Of a stretch of 64,000 nucleotides of DNA, positions 47,096 to 59,700 are shown piece after piece. Within the stretch, counting starts at the first letter, position 1; every line of letters starts with the position of its first letter. The DNA comes from Moringa oleifera (taxonomy: Eukaryota; Streptophyta; Magnoliopsida; Brassicales; Moringaceae). The translations under genes and the position numbers were made by a program. The stretch covers positions 62,001-126,000 of the forward strand of contig JAJFZO010000245.1 of NCBI GenBank assembly GCA_021397835.1, read 5' to 3'. The notes beneath the pieces are model-generated. The model did not search any database, was not told the origin of the DNA, and saw only the letters and a program-made list of their open reading frames with translations.

Positions 47096-48928
47096 ATGAG
47101 TAGATTAGATCGTCAATGGATGTACTTTAAGCCTATAGATGGATTAATAAAAAAGGAATTTTGGATGAAACGGAATAGTTTATTAAATTTGCTTGTAGTC
47201 AATAGGCGTTCATGGATGGAGATAAGATAAAGTGTCCATGTAGTCGAAAAAGTGTCAAAATCGTTGATATGAGACTATTGATGTGGTTGCTTATCATTTG
47301 ACTAAATACAGTTTAGTACCGGAGTCTTTTGTTTGGAATTATCATGGGAAAAATAATGAATATTCTAATTATGGGGCAATTGAACATTATGTCGGAGAAG
47401 GATCTACCATTGTGCATGAATATGCCAATACGTACTAAACAACGATAATGGATGTGACTAGACCAAAATTTAATCCAAAACACATGGAAGAATCCCCTAA
47501 TCTGGATATCTAACATTTTTATGATATGTTGACATTGCTAATCAGGAATTATGGATTGAATGTTAAAATCATTCAAAACTATCTACTATTGCTAGAATGT
47601 TGAACATAAAGTCAAAACATCACATTTTGAAAGGTACTATGATGATATTTGCTAATTAATGAAAGAGATGATGCCAGTTAATAATGCAATACTAAGAACT
47701 TCTATAGTACAAAGAACTACCTACAAGTTATGGGGTTATCGGTTAAAAAGATTCACTGTTATAACAACGGATATATGTTATACAACAAAGTTGTTGTATG
47801 TTTTGTGATCATCTACAAAATGAAAGACAAAGACGAGGATCTGACAAACAAAAAACATTTGTTCCATACAAGAAAATGTATTATTTTCTCTCAGTCCATG
47901 CTTATTAAGATTATATGCATCAGAAGCCATGATGAAAAACATAAGATGGCATATAGAACACAAGATTAAAGATGGTGTCATGTGTTATTGCTTTGACTCT
48001 CTTGCTTGGATGCATTTTAATTAATCTTATCCATTTTTTGCTGTTGAATGTAAGAATGTCAGAATAGGTTTGAGCACTGATGGATTTCAACCACTCAGTC
48101 ATTCAAGACAATAATATTCTTCATGGCCGATAATAGTCACACCTTATAACTTAACCCCTTAGATGTGCATGAAAAAAAAAAAGAGCACATCTTTCTAATT
48201 ATGATCATTTTTTGACTGATAAATTCAAAAAATAGATTAGATGTCTACTTACAGTCTTTGATAGTAGAGTTACAAATGTTGTTGGAGGTTAGGGTGCCCA
48301 TATATGATATCTCTGACAAACAAAATTTCATCATGAAAGTTGCTATAACGTGGAGCATTAGTGACTTCCTTGCGTACTCGATATTGTCTAACTAGAGTAT
48401 ATCAGGAAGACTTACTTGTCTTATTATAGAGAGGATTCAAATGCATTTACTCTTCCAACCAGCCTAAGTAGTCTTGGTTTGATAATCATGGTAAGTTCTT
48501 GTCAGAAGATCATCCATTTCAAAGGAATAAAAAGTAGCTCTTCCTATTATATCTAGGTATGAATTACTGCATGAAATTGATCAATTATGACTGAAAATGG
48601 TTACAAAAATTGGATATGAATAGATAAATGATCTTGTTTGCAAGACATATGATTGGAAGAAATGAAGCATATTTTAGGATCTGTCTTATTAGTGCTCCAA
48701 CTTAATACGACATAACCTCGATGTCATGCACATAGTGAAAACTGTTTTTGATAATGTACTCAACATAATCATGAATGTGGAAGGGAAGACAAAGGATAAT
48801 GGAAAGTCGAAGGAAGGCTTAAAGATATTTTATCGATGCCCTAAGTTAGAGGAATGGAGCAATTGAAAAATACCCTAAAGCTTGTTACATCCTTGACAAA
48901 GCAATCAGAGAAACATTGTGTGAGTGTG
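47096..48928 (+). pseudogene. CACTA TNP2-like transposase gene of element C, 5' part
   Basis: The plus strand starts MSRLDRQWMYFKPIDGLIKK, the transposase-associated domain (MSNxxRxWMY...). Pieces in family order follow: NQELWIEC, NHSKLSTIARMLNIKSKHH (about 47545-47625), GVIG/KDSLL-type, YKKMYYFLSV, SNAFTLPTSLSSLG, then LDVMHIVKTVFDNVLNIIMN and VEGKTKDNGKS (about 48715-48805). It ends at 48928 inside TLCEC, just before KNLRFPYGYE, which appears at 60505. There are stops in every frame and frequent frameshifts. It is older and more decayed than the TNP2 of element D. Confidence 0.88.
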
Positions 48929-49190
48929 CACTACTACAAAAATTATAATAACTGATGACAATTTAATGACAGTTATTCCAAAATCATCATTAAAAATAAG
49001 GTTTTTAATGCCAATTAAAGAAAAACTGGTATTAAAAAACAAATTACTGAAACATTTAACATCAGTTCTTGAATAACTGACATTAAAAGATCCATCACTT
49101 GAACATTTAACGCCAGTTCTTAAGGAATTGATGTTAAAACACCCACCACTAAAGCCTTTAACACCAGTTCACCAAGAATTGGAGTTAAGG
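48929..49190. repeat. Left TIR and subterminal repeats of element D
   Basis: CACTACTACAAAAATT, then ACTGATGACAATTTAATGAC, AAAACTGGTATTAAAAA, TTAACATCAGTTCTTGAATA, TTTAACGCCAGTTCTTAAGG and TTTAACACCAGTTCACCAAG. The unit is about 45 bp, a TTTAACxxCAGTTCTT..GAATTGAxxTTAAA imperfect hairpin with spacers such as CACCCACCACTAAAGCC. Confidence 0.85.
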
Positions 49191-49435
49191 ATTATTGCTA
49201 CTTCTTACAGTAGTAGCAGCAATTGTTGCTGCAGCTTCTTACAACAGCAGTGGCTGCTTACAGTAGTAGCAACTGCTGCTACTGCAACAAGCAGCAGTGG
49301 TTGCCACTACTACTGTAAGCAGTTGTCACTACTGTACGAAGCAACAGCAACGGTTACTGCTGCTGTAAGCAACCGTTGCTGCTGCAAGAAGCAGTAGCAG
49401 ACAGCAGCAGCAGTGCCCGTTGATGCTGCTTCTTG
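49190..49435. repeat. CTG/CAG-rich imperfect repeat block
   Basis: Dense GCTGCT, CAGCAG and ACAGTAGTAGCAA motifs in both orientations, for example AGCAACAGCAACGGTTACTG and its near inverse AAGCAACCGTTGCTGCTGC. Related motifs recur at 50430-50465 and 51420-51540. An 89-codon frame at 49128-49397, rich in Ser, Cys and Ala, is only a reading of this repeat. Confidence 0.75.
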
Positions 49436-49439
49436 AAAC

Positions 49440-51370
49440 TTAAACTGCACTTGTTAGTGTTGGTAATTTCCACTGGTAACGTGACAAAACCTCTCATTTC
49501 CAGGCATTTTTGTTCTCACCTCACTGATAAACGGAAGAATTCAATTTTTTGATTATTCTTAACGGTTTCTCATGCAAAAAGTCACCCATTCATGTTGGCT
49601 TGGACTTGTATGTACACTATGAAGTCAATCTAAGCTGCTCTATCCTCAATGACCTAACAGGGTGGCAGTGAGGGGGGAAATGCATATTGGGGTGGTTAGT
49701 TATGGTTCAATACATGTAGCCCCATTGAAGTAGAAGATGGTGTAGGATTAGAATATATAGGTTTATCATGTTATAAAAGTATTCCATAAGAATTTTCTTC
49801 CAGTGTATTAGAGGCTTTTTTTTTTCTTATTATTCATTAGCTTAGTGTATTAGCTCTCTTAATGAACTCTTGTTTAGGAAGTTGATGGTGTACCAATGAT
49901 AATGTGAAAGATAGAATTAGATGAAAGAGTTTCTTTTTGCCTTATGAACTTACAGAATTTCTCTTTGCCTTATGAACTTCATCAAAATCATGCTGGGGCC
50001 ATCATGGGATACATAGAACTACTGTACTGGACTTCACAATTTAATTTCAACTTTTAAGTCCAGTCATGTATTTTTTGCTTTTATGGCTTATTATCCAAAA
50101 ATTATCCAGATTCTTTAATGATCAAATTGTTTGCTCCTCAAAAGATGGAACAATTCCTTAATACAAGCTAACTTTTTATCAATATGGAGTAAAACAATAA
50201 AGACTTATCTTGGTTGAAAAAAAAAAATCTTGCAGCCACTATATTTAGAATTTAATATGTTATTATAGTTGAGCTTGATAAATCTTAAATGGGAGACTTA
50301 AGAACATAAAAGGGAGAGACAGACAACATGGAAGTTTTGAGCAGAAGGGGAGAGAAAGACAGTATGGAAGTGGCAACAATGTATTTGATTTGCTCTTTTC
50401 TCTGTAAATAAGACATTAGAATCAATATTAAGCAGCGTTCGCTATTGTAAGAAGCAGTAGTCGTTGATTGTCTGCCACTTGGTCTCTCTCTTTTTTAGAA
50501 TCACACTAGCTGTTCTAGTCATGATGGTGCTGGTATTGGTGGTGCTACTCTCGCTCTCTGATTTACTATAGTGCCACTCCAGCACGCTTAATGGAGTCCA
50601 TGTGCTCGACACTGTATCTAATACTGACTTGTACTTCTTTATCTCCACTCCATTGATATCAAACCAAAAGAATACCCAAAACAAATGAGGACTTTGTTAG
50701 TGAAGCTTACTTTTTTTTACGTAATGACAAGATAATACTGAAGCTTTGAAAGAAGGAAACTGCTAAGGGAACAGCTCATGAGAAGCTAAGAGTAGAGCTG
50801 TTACTACTACTATTGATGGCTTGAACTCTAGTATACTGATTTCTATAACAGAAAATAGAATTTTCGTTCATGGCATGAGTTATTATGTTGAAGAAATGAT
50901 GCAATAAAATGAAATAGTTTCTGTTAAGAGGGTCACAGTTTGAGCTTTGAAGATGATGAGGGCAGCTCGAGTTTTGAGAGCTTGTGTTAATGGTGGATCT
51001 TTGAGTTAAAATAAAGAAATGAAGAACCGGGTGAATGAGAAAGGTGTTGTTGACCTCATTCTCTAGTTCAAAGCATCAAGAATCACAAACTCCATTCATT
51101 GAATCATTTGTGCATTGAAGGTGAACCCTTCTCCTCTCTGTGGCAAACAATTAGTCAGTGATGATTCTTCAATGAGCAGTATAAGAATGTGTTTGAGAAA
51201 TCTTTACCTGGAAATCAGGGAGGGAAAACTGTGTGTTCTTCATCTTGGCACCAAGAGAAATGCAGGAAGTAACCAGAAGTCTCAAAATCCAAGGCTTTTC
51301 TTGCTACCAAGACATCAAAAATCAATTTAGACTTTCAATAGAGTGCTTTATTTAAACTATCATGCAAGAT
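49440..51370. other. Unidentified 1.9-kb segment near the left end of element D
   Basis: The composition is less AT-rich and the text looks like ordinary plant gene or UTR DNA. Frames of moderate length exist (minus 50442-50684, plus 51115-51330), but I recognise no protein in them. The segment is bracketed by CTG-rich motifs and by subterminal-type repeats in opposite orientation, so it could be captured sequence. Confidence 0.35.
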
Positions 51371-51409
51371 GAATAAAAATCTAGAAGAACAAACACTTTT
51401 CCACATACT

Positions 51410-51715
51410 TTCAGCAGTAATAGATGCTTATAGCAACAGCAGCAACGGTTGTTTCTACTGCTGTAAGCAGTTGTTGTTGCTAAAACTTTGTGAAAAATTG
51501 TCTATTGTTGTTGTTGCTGCTACTGCTTACAGTAGCAGTGACCATGAACGTGGAGTGATGATGATTTCAAATTCTCTTATACATGCATATCAAACAACAA
51601 GTGAAGATTCCAAATTCTCTGGCCTTCGATGCCAATTATGCCAAAACTGGCGTTAAAGTCAGTGGCCTTCAACACCATTTCTAGAATAATTGACGCTAAA
51701 GGCTATCCTACCTTG
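51410..51715. repeat. Inverted copy of CTG-rich and subterminal repeats inside element D
   Basis: CTG-rich sequence (AGCAACAGCAGCAACGGTTG at about 51433) is followed by ATGCCAAAACTGGCGTTAAAG at about 51638 and AATTGACGCTAAAGG at about 51688. Read inversely, the latter two are CTTTAACGCCAGTTTTGGCAT and CCTTTAGCGTCAATT, the unit found directly at 49100-49190. The order CTG block then subterminal unit mirrors the left end. Confidence 0.65.
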
Positions 51716-51879
51716 CTTTTAAGGTTGGGATCCTAAATTCATCTCTAGAGACCTCTAGAGCCTGCCATAGCCACCCGTGTAATTTTTACTCTATAGGTCA
51801 TGATTCTCCTATTTGCAAACTGTCCAAAAGTAGCTAAATCAGCTGCATAGCCGCAGTGCCTTTCTCTAACCATTCTCTT

Positions 51880-52090
51880 CTTTGCTTTCCATCCAGAAGC
51901 AACTAGGTTAGCTGCTGGTAGCCGTAATGGTTCTATCCAAAAGTAGCTAGGGTAACTGCTGGTAGCTGTAGTGGTTCTGTCTAGAAGCAGCTAGACCAAT
52001 TGCTGGCTTAGCCACGACATTGCCTCTCTTCTGGCCTTTTCCTCTTGGCTCTCCATCACGAAGTAGCTAGGCCAATTACTAGCATTAACA
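51880..52090. repeat. 44-bp tandem repeat upstream of the TNP2 gene of element D
   Basis: AAGCAACTAGG at 51897, AAGTAGCTAGG at 51941 and AAGCAGCTAG at 51985 mark exact 44-bp spacing; a fourth copy stands at 52061. Units contain CTGCTGGTAGCCGTAATGGTT. The block is GC-rich and lies immediately 5' of a CT-rich tract. Confidence 0.75.
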
Positions 52091-52094
52091 CTGC

Positions 52095-53148
52095 CTCTCT
52101 CCTTGCTTCTTCCTCTCTCATTTGTCTCAATCTTCAAGAGTGCAGCCACTCCCTCCCCCTCCATTCGTTCGTCTTTGGTATTCAAACATATGTAAGTATT
52201 TGGGTATAGATTTGAAATTCTTTTACGAAATTTAAGTTTCATAATTTTGATTCAATTTGGTTTAAAAATGTATTAAGGATGTATATTATTTTGAGAAGTT
52301 TTTTATTAAGTATGTTTGGTGAATTTTTATTAATTGATGAAATTTGAGTTTTTTTTATTAGTATATTTTGATGAACATATTTAGTATAAATGGGTATACA
52401 TTGATAAATTTATTATTTCATAATTATTAAAATTTTTAGATTAATTGATAAATTAAGTAAATGTTAATTAGATGAATTTATATTTTGATAAATTAATTAT
52501 ATATTAGGTGTAGATGAATTTATGTTTGAATTAATTTTTTTAGGTAAGATTAATTGGTAAATCTTGTCAAATTTAATTATATTGATTTTATTACTAAAAT
52601 AAATTAATATATTTAATTAAATTTTAAATAGATAATTAATTAATTATATGCTTGTAATATAAACCATTAAATGTTATTTAAATTTTAATCAATTAAGTTA
52701 CTGGCTAGTTAGATGCTTGTGTAGTAATTAATTAGATGGTAATTAATTTAATGTATCTTAACTAATTACTTATTAATCATTTATTTAGCTAATTTTAATA
52801 AATTAGATGCTTGTGAAGCAAAAAATTACATGTTATTAAATACTAATTAGGTTACTAGCTAGTTAAGTGCTTATATAGTAAATAATTAGATGTTAATTAA
52901 ATATTGACTATATCTTAAATTTTAATTAATAAATTTGATGCTTGTAAAGCAAATAATTAACTATTATTTAAATTTTAATTAATTTAGTAGCTAATTAATT
53001 AGATGATTTTATAGTAATAAATCAGATATTAAGTAAATATTAACTTTTTATATTGATTAATTAAATAGTTATTAATCATTTATTTAAATTTTACTTAATA
53101 TATTAGATGCTTAAAAAGTAAATAATTAAATGTCCTTTAAATTTCACA
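52095..53148 (+). promoter_or_regulatory. 5' region and AT-rich first intron of element D's TNP2 gene
   Basis: A CT-rich tract (CACTCCCTCCCCCTCCATTC, about 52147-52166) precedes donor GTAAGT at 52192. About 950 bp of TTAATTA-rich DNA follow up to the ATG at 53149. The tract contains a loosely repeated unit of about 110-130 bp with TAGATGCTTGTAxAGTAAATAATTA (about 52645, 52707, 52805, 52870, 52938, 53107). The promoter and intron reading is inferred from the parallel layout in element C. Confidence 0.5.
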
Positions 53149-56100
53149 ATGGATAACACTTGGATGTTTGCTGATAGAAGATCAGATGCATATGATGTAG
53201 GAGTGAATAACCTTTTAGATTATGCTGTTCAAAATAGTGATAACCCTGAATTAGTTCGGTGTCCATGTATTAAAAGTGGTAATACGAAACGTCATACTCC
53301 ATATGAGATACAGAATCATTTATATGTAAATGGAGTTGATAGTAGCTATCAAAACTTGATATAGCACAGAGAAACTAGTATTTTTGGGTCTTCTACTAGT
53401 AAGAATGTTAAGGTTGTTAGGAAGGTAGAACATATCGAGGAAATTGATAACACTGTAGAAATGGTACAAGAGGCATTTGCAGAGTATAATAGTAATCCTA
53501 ACCACTTTGACAGATTACTTTGTGATGCTAAGAAACCTTTGTATTCTGGATTAGTGAAGTTTATTAAATTATCTGCTCTAGTTAAATTATACAATTTAAA
53601 GGCAAAATATGGTTGGTCCGATCAAATCTTTAGTGATCTTTTAAATTTGATTGCCGAAATATTGCCTGATAATAATGAGATGCCTACATCCATGTATGAT
53701 GCCAATAAAACATTGAATGCATTAGGCATGGAGTATCAAAAGATTCATGCCCGTTCAAATGACTGCATATTATATCGGAAGGAGTTTCAGGATGACATTT
53801 AATGTCCAACTTGTGGACTTTCAAGATGGAAAGTAATGAAAAAGGGTAACAAAATAAAGATCGGTGTGCCTGCTTAGGTGTTGTGGTATTTTTCACCAAT
53901 ATCAAGATTTAGAAGAATGTTCAAAAGTTCTGAAATATCAAAACACCTTATATGGCATACAAATAAAAGGAAAATTGATGGTCAGTTGAGTCATCCATCG
54001 GATACACCATCATAGAAATTGGTTGACTACATGTGGCTAAAGTTTGCTTCAGAGCTAAGAAACTTTAGGCTTGCTATATCAGCAGATGGGATCAATCCAC
54101 ACAGTACATTGAGCAGTCGATATAGCTATTGGCTGATGATTATAGTGAATTATAATTTACTGCCATGGTTAACAATGAAGAGAAAGTTCATGATGTTGAC
54201 ATTTCTAATATCAGGTCCTAAACAACCTGGTAATGATATCGATGTCTACTTGGCTCCGCCTTATAGAAGACTTGAAAATGTTATGGGAACAGGTGTAAAA
54301 GTATATGATGCGTACCGTAATGAGTCATTCAATTTGAAAGCTATTTTGTTATGAACAATCAATGATTTTCCTACATGTGGTAATTTATTTGGTTGCACTG
54401 TTAAAGGGTATTATGCTTGTTCTATCTGTGCTGAGAACACCAAGCTAGTCACTTAAAACATAGTAAAAAGATGTCATATGTTGGACACAGGAGATTCTTA
54501 CCACGGCATCATCCTTACCGTAGATAGAAAAAGGCCTTCAATGGTGAACAAGAAGTCAGAATTGCTCCCTAACCATTAAGCAGTGAAGAAGTCTTTCACA
54601 AAGTTCAATGTTTAGTAAATTCATGGGGAAAGTTGAAGAAACGAAGTGCAATAGGTAAAAAAGATGTTGTTACACAGTGTTGGGAAAAGAGTTCTATTTT
54701 CTTTGACTTACCATATTGGAAGTCCATGCATATCAGACGTATTCTAGATGTCATGCACATTAAAAAGAACCTTTGTGATAGTCTTCTTGGGACATTGCTT
54801 GATAATCCAAGAAAATCTAAAGACAGATTAGCTTCTAGAATGGATTTGAAAGACATGGGATTAAGGTCTGAGTTAGAACCACAAGTTCGCGATAATCGCA
54901 CATTTCTACAGCCTGCATGCTATACTTTATCTAGGGAAAAAATGTTTTGTAAAGTTTTCAATGAGATTAAGGTCCCAAATGGGTATTCTTCGAACATTAG
55001 AAATCTAGTATCCATGGACAACTTGAAACTCTATGGGTTAAAGTCGCATGATTGTCACATCCTAATGCAATAACTGTTACCTATTACTTTACGAGATGTG
55101 TTACCCAAACATGTTAGATATGCTCTCATTAGACTTTGCATGTTCTTCAATTTGTTATGCCAAAAGGTGGTGGATGTGTCAAAGTTAGATGGAATCCAAA
55201 ATGAACTTGTCACAACACTTTGTTTGCTTAAAAAGTACTTTCCTCCTGATATTATAGTCCACCTCACTATTCATCTTATCAGCGAAGTAAAATTATGTGG
55301 TCCCGTATATTTACAATGGATGTACCCATTTGAAAGATACATGAAAGTGTTGAAGGGTTATGTTCGAAATTGTAATAAACTTGAGGGTAGTATTGCTGAG
55401 TCGTACATTGTAGAAGAGGCATTAGAATTCCACATTGATTATTTATCAGGTATGGATATTATTGGGATTACCCCCATGAAAAAATGTATTTAGTCATTCA
55501 ACTAGGAATGGAAAAGCTCTAACTAGTGGAACTATTGAGAAAGCTGATAATGTCCTCCTTCGTCAAGCGCACTTGTATGTTTTGATGAATATGAGTGAAG
55601 TTCAACCATATATAAGGTAATTAAATTTTATGACTCATAGTTTATTGTTATATGAAATAATATTTGAATTGTTGTTTGATGATTTATTCTTAATATGCAG
55701 TGAGCATTTTAATTAGTTAAGGATCGACAATTCTATTAAGTCAAAATGACTCAAATGGTTACATGATGAACAAAATCGAACCTTAAGTAATTGGTTACGC
55801 ACACGGGTAAGAATATTTATTGTTGTCTAGACATTAAATTCATTTTTAATATGGTTCATCTAATATATATTATGATACAGATTGAGAATGAACTTTTATT
55901 ATCCAATCATAATGTCTCATCAACACTACGATGGATTGCCCATGGTCCTCGATCCACAATAATCAAGTATCCTGGATATATCATCAACGGTTGTCGCTTT
56001 TACACAAAGCAATGAGATAACTCAAGGATCCATCAAAATAGTGGTGTCACTCTAGTTACCAACACCATGCAAATCTCCAGTGCTAAGGATAAAAATCCAA

Positions 56101-56393
56101 TATATGGTGATTTGTCATTCTATGGAGTTATACAAGAAATATGGGAACTAGATTATACAACGTTCAGAGTTCCAATTTTCAAATCCAATATATGATCTAA
56201 GAGTTGTGCTAGTTGATCTCAATTGGATTGGACATAGGAATGATCAGTTTATATTGGCTTCACAAGCAAGACAAGTATTTTACATTAAAGATCCAATTGA
56301 TGCCAAATGGTCTATAGTACTGCCAACACCTCCAAAAGACTATGATAAAGATGATGATTTGTGCGATATTAGTGTGGAGCACGTCTTTTTGTA
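53149..56393 (+). pseudogene. CACTA TNP2-like transposase gene of element D
   Basis: Starts MDNTWMFADRRSDAYDVGVN, the transposase-associated domain, with CPCIKSGN following. Next come ALVKLYNLKAKYGWSDQIF, NALGMEYQKIHARSNDCILY, HLIWHTNKRKIDGQLSHPSD, then LRNFRLAISADGINPHSTLS and SGPKQPGNDIDVYLAPP (Transposase_21, 53940-54350). DUF4218 follows at 54720-55480 (ILDVMHIKKNLCDSLLGTLL, YGLKSHDCHILMQ, YLQWMYPFERYMKVLKGYVR). After GT-AG introns at about 55617-55700 and 55806-55880 comes DUF4216 at about 55990-56390 (PIYGDLSFYGVIQEIWELDY, FILASQARQVFYIKDPIDAK). Stops (near 53362, 53800, 54015, 54352, 55071) and a frameshift near 55490 inactivate it. The protein would recognise and cut the element ends. 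Confidence 0.92.
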
Positions 56394-56623
56394 ATAATTT
56401 GCCACCTGCTGATTTATTTGACCAAATGGATGACCATCATTTTGCATATGCTCGAGACAATGATGAAGGATTGTGGGTTTAAGTATTTTTTAAGGTAATG
56501 ATCAATTACCTCATGTGTCAAAGTTATTGTGTCTTTTATAATTTTATTTTATTTTTTTGGTTTTATCATGTTATATCATGTTTCGCATATATGATGGAAA
56601 ACATATTTTGTTTTTGTTTATAG

Positions 56624-59600
56624 ATTTGATGAATCCTTCTGAACACTCGAGTGAAGGCTCTCAAGGATCGAAAAAATGAGGTATTGCCAGTATGCCTAAG
56701 ATAATTAAGAGTCGTGCTTCTGGAGTTAAGCTCACGATCAAGATAAATGATAAAGGTCAACCAATTAGAAGGAATGACATCCAATTCAATAGCTAGATTG
56801 GGGTGGGGATACGTAATACGGTGCCCATGAATATCATGAATTATCACTCAATAAGCATTAAAATGAAAAATAAGATTTGGAAGACAATAATGGTAAGTTA
56901 AATTAAATACAATCTAGTATCGCATTTCAATTAGTTTATTGCTAATTAATTTAATTTGTACTAAGCCACTTTTTTATAATATGTTGTAGGAGATATATGA
57001 TATTGATGTGAGCATGAAGAGGTACGTACTTCAGTTTGCTGCAAACAAATGGAGGAACTTCAAGACCAATCTTACATCAAAGCATATATTCCCTAACATT
57101 GATGACTTGGAATTTCTATCATTTCCACCTGAAGAATATAGCAGTGTCATAGATGTTGGGGTGTGGTAGGAATTTATGAACTCTCATATAACAGAAAAAT
57201 TTCAGATATATATTTATAGTTAGTAAAGTTTTTGTTTATATAATTTTCTTCAAATGTTGATGTGTATTGATCTTACAGCAAAGAGACAAATAGCAAAAGA
57301 GAAAAGAAAGAAGAATGTGTACGACCATCGTCTATCTAGAAAGGCATCTATAGGGCTGAAGAGTGAACTTGTAAGTTTTTTTTTCATTAATTATGTTTAT
57401 AATTAATAATATATTCATTTGGTAGTACGTTTTAAAAATGTTCACTTTTTATGTTAATAAAAGAAACAAGCATTGGGTAGCGATGCTCAAATTGATCGTG
57501 CCTTATTGTGGAAGGCATCATGATAGAATAAAAAGGGAGAATATATAAATGATGCGAGCCAATTGTGTGGAGAAAGAATTGTAAGTGTAGTTTAACTTTT
57601 TTTTAACATTTATAATAATAAATTTCATGTTCATTGATTAATTTTATTATAACATTGTAGGATTAGTTAATGACACAGAGCATATAAGGTAAATTTACAA
57701 ACTTCGATCTAGAAGATGTACTGACGAAAGCTCTTAGTACACCTAAGCACCCGGACACATTAGTGGTAAAGAATTTGGGGTAACTATCACATCTTATTTT
57801 ATAAAGCCCATAAAGTTGAATATCCCTCAAGGTATGCAATTAGATCAACAGCAATTGGCAGAGATGATGAGGTGGTTTACAGAGTATAAAGAAGTTTTGA
57901 TAAACATTGTTGTGAATAAAATTGATGATGTCCAACAAGAAAAATCTACAATGCAATTTCATTCGAGTAAAGCTAGCAACAATATCACTGGATTATTAGA
58001 GGAAGAAGAATATCCAATCCTCAATCACCTATGCTAGTCACACCACCAGCGCTTGGACTTGCACTGGCACCATACAACAACAAAGTATGTTGCATGTTAA
58101 TCATAGTAGATGTGATATTAATAATATTACGAACATAACTTCTGTTTTTTTAGATCATTATAGTGTGAGCCATGCCATATGTTCATCCAGTCATCTGACT
58201 ATGTAGTGGCAAGTGGGGTTATCTTCATGGATCATACTCCTAATTAGATGAACCACGGGCATTCATTATTTTCTAGTGATGTTCAGGCGACAGTGGACGT
58301 AGCTGTTCATGGTGATGCACAGTTGCCTCGTCCAAACCCAAACGGTGGATTGACAAATTTTTTTTTTCACTTGGTTCAGTTGTTGCTTGGCCTCGAGATT
58401 GGTTCATTATTAGTACACATGAGGTAATGTTTTCAAGTAAATATATTTTATAAAGTCAACCTATTAATTTTAATTAAGTTTGCAAAAATTTTTTAGCTAT
58501 CGACTATAAAGCAACAACGTAAGTTGCCAGTTAAGAGATCACCAACATTGACAAAACCATAATCATTACAACCAGTATCTTCTGTTGGGCTACCACCAGG
58601 ATTATAGAAGATGTATAATTATGTGAATAAGGTGATGGCACCTGATGAAGCAATACACATACCTTTTACTGAAGTCTTTGCTTCTGATGGACATATATTT
58701 GTGGCTCAAGAAGATATCATGCAATTTCGTCACATGGAAGAGCTAAGTGTCACCATTATTCAGGCTTACATTGTGTACGTATGTCTTTTAAATTTTTATT
58801 TGGTTATTATTGTTGGGCTACTTCATATTTATATTTTTCTTACTCTTTATTATTTCAGTAAACTTTATACAGATTTAGCTGCACTTGGCTTAAGAAAGTG
58901 TTTTGTATTTGCTGATCTGTCAACATTGTCATATGGAATGTTTACAAGTATAGACACCCAAGCTCATCACCCAGCAAGTAGAATGGTAGACCCATGTGAC
59001 AGAGGAGCAGTGATATTTCCTTATAACTTGAGGTAAGTTATAATACTAGTTAAAATTATTAATAGATTTGTTAATAATATTTTTAACGTTTATTTTTCAC
59101 AAGGTAGGCAATCTTAGCTGTTGGTGGTTGTCGAGCCGCGTAATTTTGTGTACAATATTTTTGATCTTTTGAACCATGGTTCTCGTCAAGAACTAAATCA
59201 ACTTATGTCCACGTAAGTGAAAATATTTTCATTTATGTTAGTATGTATTTTTTCTTACTCTTAAGAATATTAATTATTTTTTATTGGCAGCTCTTTTAAA
59301 TTATTCCAAATTTTCATAGAATAAAGCAATAGGCACATTCCTAGGAGTATTCCTGCTAAGGTATGTATATTTAAATCTATATGTGATGTTAATTTTATTT
59401 ATTTTACAAAATATAACAATTAAAAATTTTTAATGCAGTTTCCACATCAGCCTTCAAATATTGAGTGTAGATATTATATTATGAAATTTTTAAGGGACAT
59501 CATTGATAAACGTGATGGGAATATCCCATATTCAAAAATGGTAAGCTTTTAAGCGTTAGCTTATGTAAATACTTCAGTAATTAATTGATGTGCTTATTAA

Positions 59601-59700
59601 AAATTTTAATTGGACTATTTTTTTTTTAAATGTAGTTAGTGGACATAGATACTTGCACCCAATCGGATATTGATGAAGTTAGAAAAAAGGTTGCATAATT
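56624..59700 (+). pseudogene. Second gene of element D: Transposase_24-like region joined to a Ulp1/C48 peptidase-like domain
   Basis: Multi-exon on the plus strand. Exons at about 56624-56895, 56990-57215, 57283-57370, 57465-57580 and 57660-58037 give KSRASGVKLTIKINDKGQPI, KRYVLQFAANKWRNFKTNLT, KEKRKKNVYDHRLSRKASIG and MRWFTEYKEVLINIVVNKID, the Transposase_24-like part. From 58611: PDEAIHIPFTEVFASDGHIF, LAALGLRKCFVFADLS, then LLVVVEPRNFVYNIFDLLNH (about 59120-59185) and FPHQPSNIECRYYIMKFLRD (59440-59500). In Ulp1/SENP peptidases the triad is H-W..D..C. The Asp in IFD and the Cys (codon 59466-59468) with its upstream Gln are kept, but the His-Trp position reads as Gln-Ser-stop. Such Ulp1-like domains are known in plant CACTA and MULE elements; their role is debated. 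Confidence 0.82.

Larger units (their letters stand above)
44410..48928 (+). mobile_element. CACTA element C, left part (interrupted by element D)
   Basis: The first half of a CACTA element: GC-rich minisatellite, pyrimidine-rich 5' region, long AT-rich intron, and the front of a TNP2 gene. The same gene resumes at about 60503 after element D. The left TIR was not found; the start near 44410 is the point where LTR homology ends. The right end of element C lies beyond the window. Confidence 0.65.

Noticed and set aside
47730..48102. Plus and minus frames of 60-79 codons
   Set aside because: They are out-of-frame or antisense readings of the decayed TNP2 gene of element C.
49128..49397. 89-codon frame rich in Ser, Cys and Ala as a small cysteine-rich protein gene
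   Set aside because: It is a reading of CTG/CAG repeat DNA inside the CACTA subterminal region, with no signal peptide or known cysteine pattern.
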